A DNA stretch of 64,000 nt from assembly GCA_034509495.1 (NCBI GenBank), contig CM067505.1, positions 7,453,594 to 7,517,593 on the forward strand, given 5' to 3'. Below the pieces are notes generated by a model. It was not told where the DNA came from, searched no databases, and saw nothing but the letters and a program-made list of their open reading frames with translations. Positions 1 through 10,900 of the stretch are shown piece after piece. The position numbers and the translations under genes were made by a program. How positions within the stretch are numbered: the first letter of the stretch is position 1; each line of letters starts with the position of its first letter. The DNA comes from Acestrorhynchus altus. Taxonomy: Eukaryota; Chordata; Actinopteri; Characiformes; Acestrorhynchidae.

Positions 1-1650
1 AGATCTGTTTTCTAAGACATGCTCAATTGAGTCTAAGAAGACAAGAGCCCCATAGTTCCAAAAGAATCTCTATTGTGATGTGGTCAATACTAGGTGATTT
101 TCCTTTTCTCAGTGAGGTCACTGAACTTTTCAGCTCCTTTAATGATATTGATTCATGCAGCTTCTCAGCAGAGGTAAGAGATAGCAAGAGCAACCATGAA
201 ACATAGTTAAGTTATTTGAACTGGGTGTAATGTTTTATTTATAAGTCAGTGTAAGCATCTGAAGCATTGTTTGTATCCCTTGGTTGTACAATTAATATAT
301 TTTACCAAAGTATTTAACTACACCAATGGAGGCACGCTGATCATATGCATGCCTAATATTGCGTAGGTCCCATTTTTACCACCTAAAAAGCTCTGATCTA
401 TTCAGCCACAGGACTCAACACCTCTGAAGGTGTCTTGTGGTATCTGGCACCAGTACTTTAGCAGCAGACCAAAGTCCTGTGATTTGTGAGGCGGAGCTAC
501 AATGGGTATACTAGATGAGCCTTGGGGACTCATCATTGGGCATCAACTGAGCATTGGGTATCCTGTCACTGGTTGATTGGTTGTTCTTCCATGGAACCCT
601 TTTGTTAGGTCCAGAGCTCTGCATACTGGGAACACCCCACAGGACATGTCTGGTGTGTTGGAGATGCTCTGATCCAGTTTTCTAGCCTTAATATTGATTA
701 AAAAACTGTATCAGTTACGTTTTTTTTTACATCACTTCTTCTGTGACAAATTCAAGGTTAAATTCCTGATGTAATGTGATTGTAATGTCATTTTATTTAG
801 TTTTAGAAATGGGGTCAGAACTGACTAAATGTAGCACAGGACAAGTGTTTGAATGGTTAAAACGTTACAATACACTTTTAAAATAAGCTGGTTTTGTCTC
901 AAACACCAATCAAGCCCACCAGCATTCTGAGGCCACATCTATACACATTCACATACCTGTAAAGAACTTTCCACATCTTTTAAAGGGTTTGTGACCCATA
1001 TGTCTCCATGAACTCTTGGTGATTGTAGTAAAAATCTAAGACATCTTAAAAGTACTACCAAGACACTCTAATGCCACATCACCTTCACCTCAACTGTTTC
1101 TAAAAGACCTCTACTGACCTCAGGCTCCATCATGCCTGGTATACAGTCATTTCTCTTCTGAGCAGATGATTCTCAGGATTCTGGCAGTAATACAACAAGA
1201 CTGCAATCATCTAGTGAGCTTTAGTGCCTGTTCGACATGTTTAACTTCTGCAGAAATGTCCGTACCTCCTCCGGGCTTTTGAAGACATATATATCCATGT
1301 CGAAATGTATCTTTTCATTTTTAAAGTAAATATGAAAGGCCTTGATATCTCTCTGCTTTAGAAAGATGATACTGGCCCTAGAGAGAGCAGCGTTGGGATT
1401 TGAGTAACCTTCCAGGCAGGAGCTTAGCATAGAACATGTGAGAAAGAAGCACCAGCATGCCTCTAAGAACATCTTGAAAATCAATGTACAAGGCTTGGTC
1501 AGGAAGGTGCATGGCTGCTGCGCACAAAATAGACAAAAGTATTGAGACACTGACTTATTCATTGTTTTGTCCAAAATAACATGTATTAAACAAGACCTTT
1601 TCCTGGTTTAGTCAGAGTAACTCCGCTTGCCTGTCAAGGGAAGGCTTTCT
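1..1650. other. Intergenic, no gene seen
   Basis: Complex AT-rich sequence with no simple repeat of note and no ORF with family similarity. Bases 400-660 resemble degraded Tc1-family noncoding sequence ('tcttgtggtatctggcaccag' style motif near 431-451, read on either strand), but too weakly for a firm call. Confidence 0.4.
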
Positions 1651-1654
1651 GCTT

Positions 1655-1900
1655 AACTTTGAAGCATTGAGGTTAATGTGGTCTGGATGTTAGATGATCA
1701 CCCTCCCACCTCACATTTAACCCTCCAACACAACCCAAAAGTACTGGATGGAGCACCATCATGGTGCCAATAGTTTGCTGTTCAATCAATCAACTGATGG
1801 TTATCTGCTCCCGACTGTCATGTTCTATTGGCAGAACCTCTCTACAGGTTGTAGCTTTGTCAGCAGTGTGTGCAGCATAATGTAGCTGAATTCTTGTCTA
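1655..1900 (-). mobile_element. Non-autonomous DNA-transposon-like repeat, family A copy 1
   Basis: Read on the minus strand it has the string 'gatggtgctccatc', then 'agtacttttggg', a G-rich stretch and 'gatcatctaacatcc'. The same order is seen at 11938-12172, 20165-20490 and (minus) 26040-26345. No coding capacity. The family resembles MITE-like repeats common in teleost introns; it is named here only as family A. Confidence 0.65.
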
Positions 1901-1947
1901 TTCAGGTTCTGTATAAACACTGTATCTGCAACATTCGTCTGGCAAAA

Positions 1948-2308
1948 AGCTGGAGATTTCTGGCTTGGGTAGCACTCTTCAGTCCCTCAGCAAGCACATG
2001 GACATTACTCAAGCTGCATAGCAACAGGAGAGACTGAGCTAATGAGAAATGATGGAGTTCAGCATCCAGATGAGAAGATTCTTCTGGAGGAAATCGATCG
2101 TGTTCTGACCCTCCGCTCCCTCCACTCCCATGAGGTGAAGAGTGAAGCAAAGATTCCTGTCCTTGAGCTTGGCCAAGTGAGTTTGGAATCCCCTTGAACT
2201 CCATCATTTCTCATTAGCTCACTCTCTCCTCATGCTGTGCAGCTTGAATAATGTCCATGTGCTTGCTGAGGGACTGAGCAGCGCTGTCCAAGCCAGAAAT
2301 CTCCAGCT
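1948..2308. repeat. Long inverted repeat (two 113-bp arms, 135-bp loop)
   Basis: Bases 1948-2060 read as the reverse complement of 2196-2308 with about 10 mismatches over 113 positions by eye. Arms contain AGCTGGAGATTTCTGGCTTG and AGTCCCTCAGCAAGCACATG. The loop (2061-2195) is complex sequence. A 101-codon minus-strand ORF crosses it, but I recognise no family. It lies next to the family A repeat. Confidence 0.9.
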
Positions 2309-2989
2309 CTGACTTAATAATATGTCAGTCGTCCACTTTGGAAATGAGAGAAGATATTTATGGTAACCACATCCAAATGGCTGTAGAGGTTACCATTAGT
2401 GCCCGTTGGGCTTTTTTCTCTGGACAGAGTTTGATGATGGTGAATGGACAAATAAGGAGATTTCCTCAGCTGTTCTTTTGCAACTGAGGTCCAAAATGAG
2501 GAAACATGTAAGTTGCACCTCAGCACTCATGAAACAGAGGGGTAGGAACCCATTTAAGCAACCATTCTAGTCATGGAAGTCCCCACACTCTCAAATTAGG
2601 AAATTATGCACTTCAACTTCATAGTCATTGTTTCAGTTTAAATCAAATATGCTACAGAGCAGTAATAAAAAACGTGATCAGGTTTCAACATCTGCTTAAT
2701 TGTGCTTCAAACTACATTGTTTTAATAGGACCATTTGAATATGAATTAACTTATAACAGAAACAGTTCTGTTACAGCTGTTCTGTTAATGCTGGAGACAG
2801 TATTTCATGTGTCTGTAGATGAAATATAGAATGCCACTCAAGTCTCTACACCAGATCAAAATGTAGAGATACTTAAATAAACATTAAATATGAAATAGAA
2901 ACTGCACTGTATGGTCTGCTTTAGAAACAATACTATTAGTTTACTGATTCGGTCTGTAGGTATGGCTAGTGCAACTATAGAGAGTACTG

Positions 2990-3910
2990 AAAATTGGACA
3001 GCTTATAGACTGGTCAAAGTGATTGTGTGCTTATATGGTTCCACAGGAGGTCAGGATACTCAGTTCGCTTGTGCAGGGAGTAAAAGGGGAGGAGGGGCAG
3101 GGCAAGAAGAGAGTTGAGCATCCTGAGAGCCTGGTGGACGGAGCTGTCTCTCAGTCTGTTGGTTCTGGCTTGAAGACTCTGCAGTCTCCTCCCTGATGGC
3201 AGCAGCCTGAAGGAGCTGCGGGTGTGGGTGGATGGAATCACTATCCATGCAGAGGGCTTTCTGAGTGAGGCGGGTGCTGTGGACGTCTTGGAGGGAGGGG
3301 AGGGAGGTGCCGATGATATTCTCAGCTGCTCTCACGAAGTGCTGGAGGGTCTTGCAGCAAAGTGCAGTGCAAGCGCTGTACCACACAGTGATACAGCTGG
3401 TCAGGATGCTCTGAATGGCACTACTGTAGAAGGTGCACATTATCAGGGTTGGGGCTCTAGCTCGTCTCAGTTTATGGAGGAACCAGAGGGGCCGGTGGGC
3501 TTTTCTGACCAGTGGTGCTGTGTTGTTGCTCCAGGACAGGTCTTCTGAGACGTGCACTTCAAAAATCTAGGTCCTGCTCATCTTCTTCACAGCAGTACCT
3601 TTGATGGTCGGAGGACCATGGTGGTTCTCCTGAAGTCCACAGCAATCTCCTTCTCCAATCTCTGTCTTATCAATGTTGAGAGGCTGAATGTAGCGAATGC
3701 ACCACAAGGCCAAGGGGCACACCTGCTTCTCAGAACCCACTAAAGTCATGTTGTCTGCAAGCTTAGTGAAGACGTTGGAGCTGTGCAGTCATGTGTCATC
3801 AGAGTGAATAGAAGGGGGCTCAACATACATCCTTGGGTGGTCCCTGTGTTCAGTGTGGCGATACTGGATGTGGTGCTGCCAACCCTTAATGACTCTGGTC
3901 TCCAGAAACA
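2990..3910 (-). pseudogene. Non-LTR retrotransposon (L2/CR1-like) ORF2 fragment, reverse transcriptase C-terminal part
   Basis: Reading from 3910 down, the RT motif TQGCMLSPLLF appears (about 3820-3860). Next comes a decayed copy of the usual FADD catalytic box, which reads like LADN, so the enzyme is dead. The 3557-3060 frame has HVSEDLSWSNNTAPLV, then FLHKLRR, CTFYSSAIQSILTSCITVWY and SLPSLQDVHSTRLTQKA. A frameshift near 3240 moves to FRLLPSGRRLQSLQARTNRL and ALRMLNS. These are the order and motifs of the fish LINE family with that C-terminal domain. At least one frameshift and lost catalytic residues make it a relic. Confidence 0.85.
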
Positions 3911-4683
3911 GTAATGTCCAATGTCTGATATATAGATATTAATTCCAATGGTTTTATTTGACTTTGAGCTACATGTTATGTATGAAATGTTGTATTTATA
4001 TAAAATTATTTTTGATCAACAGCAGAAACATTATTTAGACAAAATGTCTATTTATAGTAGAAACAATACTGTTAAAATAATATGCTTGAGACAGTATTTC
4101 TTGTGTCTAGAATGTTACAATTTTTATTATAATTAAAGCTTTTATCTGCTGTAAAAGCTACTTTTTGATCCACAGTGTCTACAGCAGATCAAACAGTAGA
4201 CATTAAAGGTAGACATTACTGTCTACTGTACTGTCTAATCTAGTTCAGGGCCATTTTTAGGAAGTAGAACCAGTGCTGTTTTAATAAAGTTATTCTTATT
4301 AACAAAGAAGCATTATTGCTTCATCAACTAGAAACATGCGTGACATATAGCCTAAATATGATTCATGGATTTATGGTGGGAACAGTACTGTTAGGGCCAA
4401 AGCAATGTTGCTGTTTGCTCCACAAAAGAAAACATGTTTTGTCTCTAAATGAAATACAGAACATCACTGTTTTGAGCAGCAAGAGAAACATTACTTTTTG
4501 ATCCACAATCTCTGCAGCAGATCCAACATTGAAGCATTGTTCGAGACACAGAAATGCTGCTATTTCACAGAATACTACTCATTTGGTTCCTGTTACTATT
4601 ATGTCCACCAGCAAACTAACATTACACAACCACACCAGAGTATTAGAGCAGACGTGTGGGGGTTCAGTGTCCCCTAAATAGCT

Positions 4684-4940
4684 ATGTCCAATAGTTTGAC
4701 CAGGGGACGATGGGTCCCTCTTGTGAGCCTGGTTCCTCCCAAGGTTTCCTCCTCCAGCTCTGAGGGAGTTCTTTCTTGCTACTGTCACCCGTTGGTTTGC
4801 TCACTAAGGGGTCTATTTCTATGTCTTATACTCTGTATCTGTGTTGTTAACCTTTTTGCTTATTTTTTGATTTCTGTAAAGCTGCTTTGTGACATCAGTT
4901 GTGAACAGTGCTATACAAACACATTCTGATTTGATTTGCA
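4684..4940 (+). mobile_element. Dispersed teleost repeat, 3'-terminal type
   Basis: Has the order 'gtgagcctggttcctcccaa', 'ggtttcctcctccagctct', 'gggagtt', 'aagctgctttgtgac' and 'tgctatacaaac', ending in ATTTGATTTG. This is a very common interspersed sequence of fish genomes. A shorter relative is at 48630-48725, and an inverse copy starts at 13785. Confidence 0.7.
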
Positions 4941-5149
4941 TTAGAAACACTACTATCAGATGCCAGTAGTGATCTACTAATGGAAGTAGTACACTTAGAG
5001 CAACACTAGAAACAATGCTATCTGATTTACATTAGAAACACTTTAATTAGATCCACAGTAAAAAGTGTAGCGTCTGATCCGCATCAGAATTAGCACTAAT
5101 AGATCACCAGCAAAAACTGTCTAATCTACATCAGAAACCCTAATTTTTC

Positions 5150-6290
5150 TGCATACGTGATTGGATCATATTCAGGTTTTACTTTAAAAGACAGATTGGA
5201 TCATTCAGACCACATTTGGAGGTGCTCAGATACAGATTTCATCCACATGTAACAGCATAAATCGTGTTTTCTGTGGTGAGGCAAACAGAAATACATCAAA
5301 AAAGGTTAAAATACTGCCAAAAAAGGTTAAAACAAGTCATTTGTGTGCACACACGTGTGCTCATGCTCATGTTTTTGCTACTGATATATAATTTCAACAA
5401 CAGTTCAAACACACCACTCCTTACAATGCTTCTTCAGAAGCTCCGCCTCCAAAACCACACATGCAAGGTAGCAATATGGGACTGCAAACATGAAGGCGGT
5501 ATCCAAAACATAATGTCCAAACCCAGCATGCAAAAAATAATTGTCAAGAGGTGAAAGCACTTCCTTCCTTTGCAACAGCATCACTCCTTTCGCCTGTGGT
5601 AGCATTGACTCCTTCCCAGGCAGTAGCATCTCCAGCTGAAAGGGTAGTGAGCTGGGCCAACTAATGCTCTCTAGCACTAAATTGTGCATTTTTAAATTTT
5701 TATTTATTTTTGGGCCATAAAACCATTTGCAAAAATTGTAACGATCTGACCAAATGCCATGATATTATGTTAAAGGGATCAAAATTATGATTAACTTTAG
5801 CTAGGTTAGGCTTAACAAGCTATTTTGTGGTTGATTAAACTTTCGTTTAATTTTTGACTGTTCGTTTAATCTCTGCCATGTCTGCATAAATGTGTTCAAA
5901 CACAGCAAGCCCAGATAAACAGTGTCCCTAAACCCTCCCCTTACACTCTCCTGTGCATGAATACCAGCCCCCCTCTTGCTGACTGGCTGAAGTACTGTTG
6001 TGTGTCTTGGGCCAATCCACTTGGTTTGTTTCCCAGTTACACAGCCAGGGTTGATTATGAACACCAAACATTTTTCCAGCATGGAAACAGACGGGAGAGA
6101 TAGCAACCCGTGATGAAGCAGTCACTGAATTTCACAAAAATGTAATGAATTGAAAACATGCACACATCCTAAAAAGTTAGGACACCCCTTGCTCTAATCA
6201 CTGGTATTTCCTCCATTTGTAGAAAAAAAAAATACATTAAATTACCTGTCTCCTCTAACTGTCTACCAGTCACTGACATCAACTACAATA
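5150..6290. other. Intergenic, mostly unassigned
   Basis: No gene seen. Bases 5840-6190 look like a dispersed element: 'aaagttaggacacccctt' near 6173-6190 resembles the 'gtcctaacttttt' end near 60168 in opposite orientation. A short duplication of AAAAAAGGTTAAAA occurs near 5297-5332. Confidence 0.4.
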
Positions 6291-6292
6291 TA

Positions 6293-6655
6293 CTTTCCAG
6301 TTCCCCAGTAGAACATGTTCTGTCTGATATGCATTAGAAACACTACTATATGTTCCCCAGTAGAACCTCTCCTGTCTGATCTGCATTAGAAACACTACTA
6401 TATGTTCCCCAGTAGAACCTGTACTGTCTGATCTGCATTAGAGACACTACTATATGTTCCCCAGTAGAACCTGTACTGTCTGATCTGCATTAGAAACACT
6501 ACTATATGTTCCCCAGTAGAACCTGTACTGTCTGATCTGCATTAGAAACACTACTATATGTTCCCCAGTAGAACCTCTCCTGTCTGATCTGCATTAGAAA
6601 CACTACTATATGTTTCCCAGTAGAACCTGTACTGTCTGATCTGCATTAGGAACAG
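6293..6655 (+). repeat. 52-bp tandem repeat array
   Basis: TGTCTGAT recurs at 6321, 6373, 6425, 6477, 6529, 6581 and 6633, an exact 52-bp period, giving six full units plus partial units at each end. Units are nearly identical (CATTAGAAACACTACTATA then TGTTCCCCAGTAGAACCTGT), so expansion is recent. It ends about 70 bp before the CpG island. Confidence 0.95.
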
Positions 6656-6726
6656 AAATCTTAGATCACGTTTAGGTGCAGATCACTTCTGAACATTGGC
6701 ATGGTGCTTTCATCTTCTTTCAAGGC

Positions 6727-7970
6727 CATCAGAGGACGCGCGCGCAAGGTCTGAGGAACACTCGCTCCGTGACGTCCAGCCCGGCTGTTGCGCATCCGAA
6801 GCGCGCACTGAGGACGGAGCGCAAACACGTAGCGCGCGCACTGAGAGAGGATCACGCAAACCTAGAGAGGATCACGCACACCGAGAGAGGATCACGCGAA
6901 CGGAGACAGGATCACGCACAGTGACAGAGGATCACGCAAACTGAGAGAAGATCACGCAAACTTAGAGAGGATCACGCACACTGAGAGAGGATCACGCACA
7001 CTGAGAGAAGATCACGCACATTGATCACGCACACTGAGGATCGCGGAGCGCACAAACACGCAGCGCACTGAGAGCGGAGCGCACAAACGCACTGAGGACG
7101 TCCGAGCACGACTACGGATCCCTGAACGCTGAAGTGATCCACTGAACTATCCTGCGTTTTCCGCTCGTTTCTTCTCCTTTTATCACTTCCTTTCATTAAT
7201 AAATTCATTGTAATGCGCGTCATTTTTCGTGGCGTCCCGTCCGGTCCGACTTCACCCCCCATCAGAAGTCCAGTCCATCCCCAAAACGCAAAAGCAGTGA
7301 AGTTTCTGACCTGAGCCTGGGCCGAAAAGGGGAGACATGGCCAACACGAGCGGCACGGACATCTCAGAGCGCGCAGCGGACCTGGAGGCGCCCGGCCTGG
7401 GCGTGGACAACCTGGTCACCCTGCTCATCTTCGGACTCATCTTCACACTGGGCGTACTGGGCAACTCACTGGTTATCACAGTGCTGTCCAGACGCAAGTC
7501 CGGCCAGCAGCGCAGCACCACCAACGTCTTCATCCTCAACCTGAGCATCGCCGACCTCTCCTACCTTCTCTTCTGCATCCCCTTCCAGTCCACAGTCTAC
7601 ATGATGCCCTCCTGGATCTTCGGCAAGTTCATCTGCAAGTTCGTCCACTACTTCTTCACCGTCTCCATGCTGGTCAGCATCTTCACGCTGTCCGCGATGT
7701 CCGTGGACCGCTACGTGGCCATCGTGCACTGCCGAAAGTCCTCGTCCATCCGGGTGGTCCGGCACGCGCTGGCCGGAGTGGGGGTCATCTGGGTGCTCTC
7801 GCTGGCCATGGCCGCGCCGGTGGCGCACCACCAGAGCATCGTGGAGAGCAAGGACAACAGCACGTTCTGCTGGGAAGTGTGGCCCGACCACACCAGGAGA
7901 AAGGTCTACGTGGTCTTCACGTTCATCTTCGGCTACCTGCTGCCTTTGATCCTCATCTCCTTCTGTTATG
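6727..7970 (+). promoter_or_regulatory. CpG island / putative galr1 promoter and 5' UTR region
   Basis: Sharp change from AT-rich flank to CpG-dense sequence (many CGCG, GCGC, ACGC) running from about 6727 through exon 1. A CRE-like TGACGTC lies at 6770-6776. A weak TATA-like TTAATAAATT lies at about 7194-7203, 130-140 bp upstream of the ATG. The real transcription start cannot be fixed from sequence alone. Confidence 0.7.
6841..7040 (+). repeat. 20-bp minisatellite with GATCACGC core
   Basis: The 8-mer GATCACGC recurs at exact 20-bp steps: 6850, 6870, 6890, 6910, 6930, 6950, 6970, 6990 and 7010, then again at 7023. The unit is roughly AGAGAGGATCACGCACACTG. Units differ by a few substitutions. 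Every unit keeps a CpG. The array lies 300-500 bp upstream of the galr1 start codon inside the CpG island. Confidence 0.95.
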
Positions 7971-7975
7971 CTAAG
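7337..7975 (+). CDS. galr1: galr1 coding exon 1 (N-terminus to TM5)
   Basis: Encodes residues 1-213, from the extracellular N-terminus to the end of TM5 (...CYAK). The exon ends exactly at a codon, followed by the consensus donor GTGAGT at 7976-7981. Reading on past the donor gives an open frame to 8059, but those codons lose all family similarity, so they are intron. Codons are GC-rich (third position mostly G or C), unlike exon 3, because this exon sits in the CpG island. Confidence 0.96.
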
Positions 7976-10900
7976 GTGAGTTCCTTATGGTCCACTGCCA
8001 AAAGAACACGTTCTCAGTTCCACCTAAAAGAAAAGTACTTCAGACACTTCAGCTTTTAAAGTTGGTTCTTTTCTCTGGGTTCTGTATGGAACCATGAAAA
8101 TTCACAGAACCACCAGAATGCTGGTGTTTTTGTTCCCTGTACAATCTAAAACTTTCTTTATAGTCAGATGAATCAAACACCAAGTAGGCTCTACTGTTCC
8201 ACCACTGCTCAGTAGAACCATATTTAGTTAAGAGTGTAAAGTCCATTTCTTTGTGCAGGGTTTAGATACAGTGTCTAATTTCACTCTCTATGTTATTTTA
8301 ACACTTTTGGATACTTTTCTGTCCTGTTGGTTTAAATCAGCACCACAGTAATCTCTTAACTGGTCAGTAATCGGTCATAAAAATTCATGTTAAACCAACA
8401 CATAATAGTTATATTTACTACCAATGTACCAACCAATTAACGATGACTTCATTTACAATCCAGTTATTGGTTCCTTCATCAATGTACGTCCAAGTAATCA
8501 ATATAAAATCCAGTAATGGGTCAATTCACAAATCTACAGAGCTGAGTTGAATTCCACATCACTGGTGTCCATTTAGTTCTACACACTTTTGCTGCATAAG
8601 AGCGACTGACAGGTCTCAGAATTGCATTTGGTTGGTGTTTTAATATTGCTGTGACATATTTTTTATGTATTTTTTTGTGTGCTGTCACATATCTGACACT
8701 TCATTGCATCAATATGTGTGCAGGTGCTGAACCACCTACATAAAAAGCTGAGGAACGTTTCAAAGAAATCAGAGGCATCAAAGAAAAAGGTGAGAGTGAT
8801 TCAGCGAATCACTCATGCATTAGTTTGAACCACACAGCTGCGCTTTTGGTACAGTAATGGGCTCCTTTTCAATCCACACAAAGTCAAAGGGACAAAATTG
8901 TCCTTTTAAACTTGTGGAAATAATATGTGATAGTCTATGAATAATTGATGGATTAAGAAATCAAGGAATTACTTGTGCAGTTTGTGAACTTTTTTTCTTC
9001 TAAAGACAAAAATGTAGCAAAAATCCATATTTAAATGTAAACTAAAAAAATCAGTATAAGATCAACAAAATGGAATTCTATTCATATTAAAGGTGTCACA
9101 AATTGCAATCACATTTATCACAGTAGTATGTGACCAATCATGGTTAATCACAAATGAAACTGCTAGTGTTTCCTTGTATTTTTGCAGGGATACAAATAAA
9201 TGGTGTGCATAGAAAACTGGCTTGAGGAAACCTTTTTTGCTCTATTATATCTCAGCAGATTTGAATTAGAATATGGAAATTTGCTGAATAAAACTTTTAG
9301 ACTATTTTAGCTGAGAACACAACAATGCTTGAACACAGAAGCTTTAATGGAGAAAACTAAGGCTACTGCAGCATGACACAGGTGATAACACCATCGTACT
9401 AGTGCATCTGAAACTGAATTTATGTTTGCTTCAGTCTGTCACTTTAAATGTAATAAATATAAAAAAAAAAACATGTTTTTTATTAAATTATTAACAAAAT
9501 TCTTTTTCTAAAATGTATTTTTAATAGCTGCACGACTGTTGAACTTCAACAACTTTAACATAGAAGCAGATGGATTGAATGACATAAGAGAGGAACATGC
9601 TAAGCAGCAACTGTGTGTGTGTGTGTGAGAGTGAGAGGGGGAGGGTGTAACAGATCAGAAGAGGGAGGGGTAAGAGTGATAGTTATGAGACTTAATGTAT
9701 ATTTCAGCATGAACAAATTGTAGTTTACCTTCTGAACTCACTGTAGTGAGGCTGTGTTTAGATCACAAAAAGAAACCAGCTGTGTGAAATCACAAGCTGT
9801 GAACACTTTACCAAAGAATGGACCAACTGAAGAGATTGCAGGTGGTCTACAATGGAAAACTGCATTTGCCATTGGCACAGTTGATTATGGAGAATTCAAT
9901 GCATGGAGCTGAAATCATGTGTGCTTCAAAAACTACTTTGTCCATATCAATACACACATAAGTGAAACAGACGTGTAAAATAAGCCAACACCCCCAAACT
10001 GTTATATGGCCCCTCCCCAAAAATTACAAACATGTAACTAAAGCTGGCAAGGAAGGTGAATGGGAATCTCTATGCTCGTTAACAGCACAACATGCCAGCT
10101 GGGCACTGACACGTCCGAAACAGTGTCCAGAAAAATTGGAAATAAATATAAATTAATAAAACAACGTTCATGTTAGAGTTCTAAAAACAAAACTAAGTTA
10201 AGCATTGCAATGTTCTGCTCCTGGAGGCAAGCAAACCAACCAATCAAAGCAGAGTTAAGCATTTTTATGAACCCGCCATAAAAAGAACATAAGACTGTTT
10301 CATTCTAAGGCAAAATATGTCTATGATATGATATGAAGAGGTTTGGCCCCAACCCAAGTTACATACTTACTATTTATGTATCAGAGAACTTAATACCGAA
10401 TAAATGCACCGTTTATCACATTTATGAGCAAAATGATCAGATCTGATTTGATCATGATCAGATTTTCTCAAAAAGTTAATGCTCTACTGAGCCAGTGAAA
10501 ACAAGGCCAATCAGTCTCTCAAAAACTCCTAGCCATGATTGTAATCTGCAGGAGGACAGGAATTGATTCTGGGATATCCCGATGATCCCAGTGCTTAGAT
10601 GTCTGTGCCAGTCTGGAGCCCTAGTTTCATTTCTTTTCTGGAATTCTTTGGGTAAATTTACTTTTGTTTTTAAAAGATTTCAGTATTAAACTCATTCAAC
10701 AGGACAAATGTTTAGCTCCAAACGTCCTGTGTTGATATATCCCTCTCCCTTCTCTCTGTATTGGAACAGATTGAAATGAATGCCTGACATTATAAAAGTA
10801 TAATGAAATTTGATTGAATGTCTTCCCACGCATGATGCAGTAACAAGGAAACATGCATAAAGATTAAGACTTCTAAATCTCTGTACACTGCTTGTTCACA

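Larger units (their letters stand above)
2750..5140. repeat. Degenerate satellite-like sequence flanking the LINE
   Basis: Motifs such as 'ttagaaacaatact', 'gatccacag' and 'tctacagcagatc' recur irregularly at 2918-2940, 4057-4075, 4170-4190, 4500-4525 and 4937-5135. They resemble parts of the 52-bp unit at 6321-6632 ('cattagaaacactacta'). The LINE fragment at 2990-3910 and a dispersed repeat at 4684-4940 interrupt the tract. Confidence 0.55.

Noticed and set aside
1221..1574. 117-codon minus-strand ORF
   Set aside because: Cys/Phe-rich composition, no family motif, no splice or promoter context; length is within chance for this window.
3222..3548. 108-codon plus-strand ORF
   Set aside because: Antisense shadow of the LINE reverse-transcriptase remnant.
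6676..6944. Two overlapping 82-codon ORFs before galr1
   Set aside because: They read through the 20-bp minisatellite in two frames; 20 is not a multiple of 3 and the peptides are Arg/His/Glu low-complexity.
7466..7891. 141-codon minus-strand ORF
   Set aside because: Antisense shadow of galr1 exon 1, caused by GC-rich codons.
7976..8059. Read-through extension of galr1 exon 1 to 240 codons
   Set aside because: Consensus donor GTGAGT at 7976 and loss of family similarity show this is intron 1; exon 2 continues the protein.
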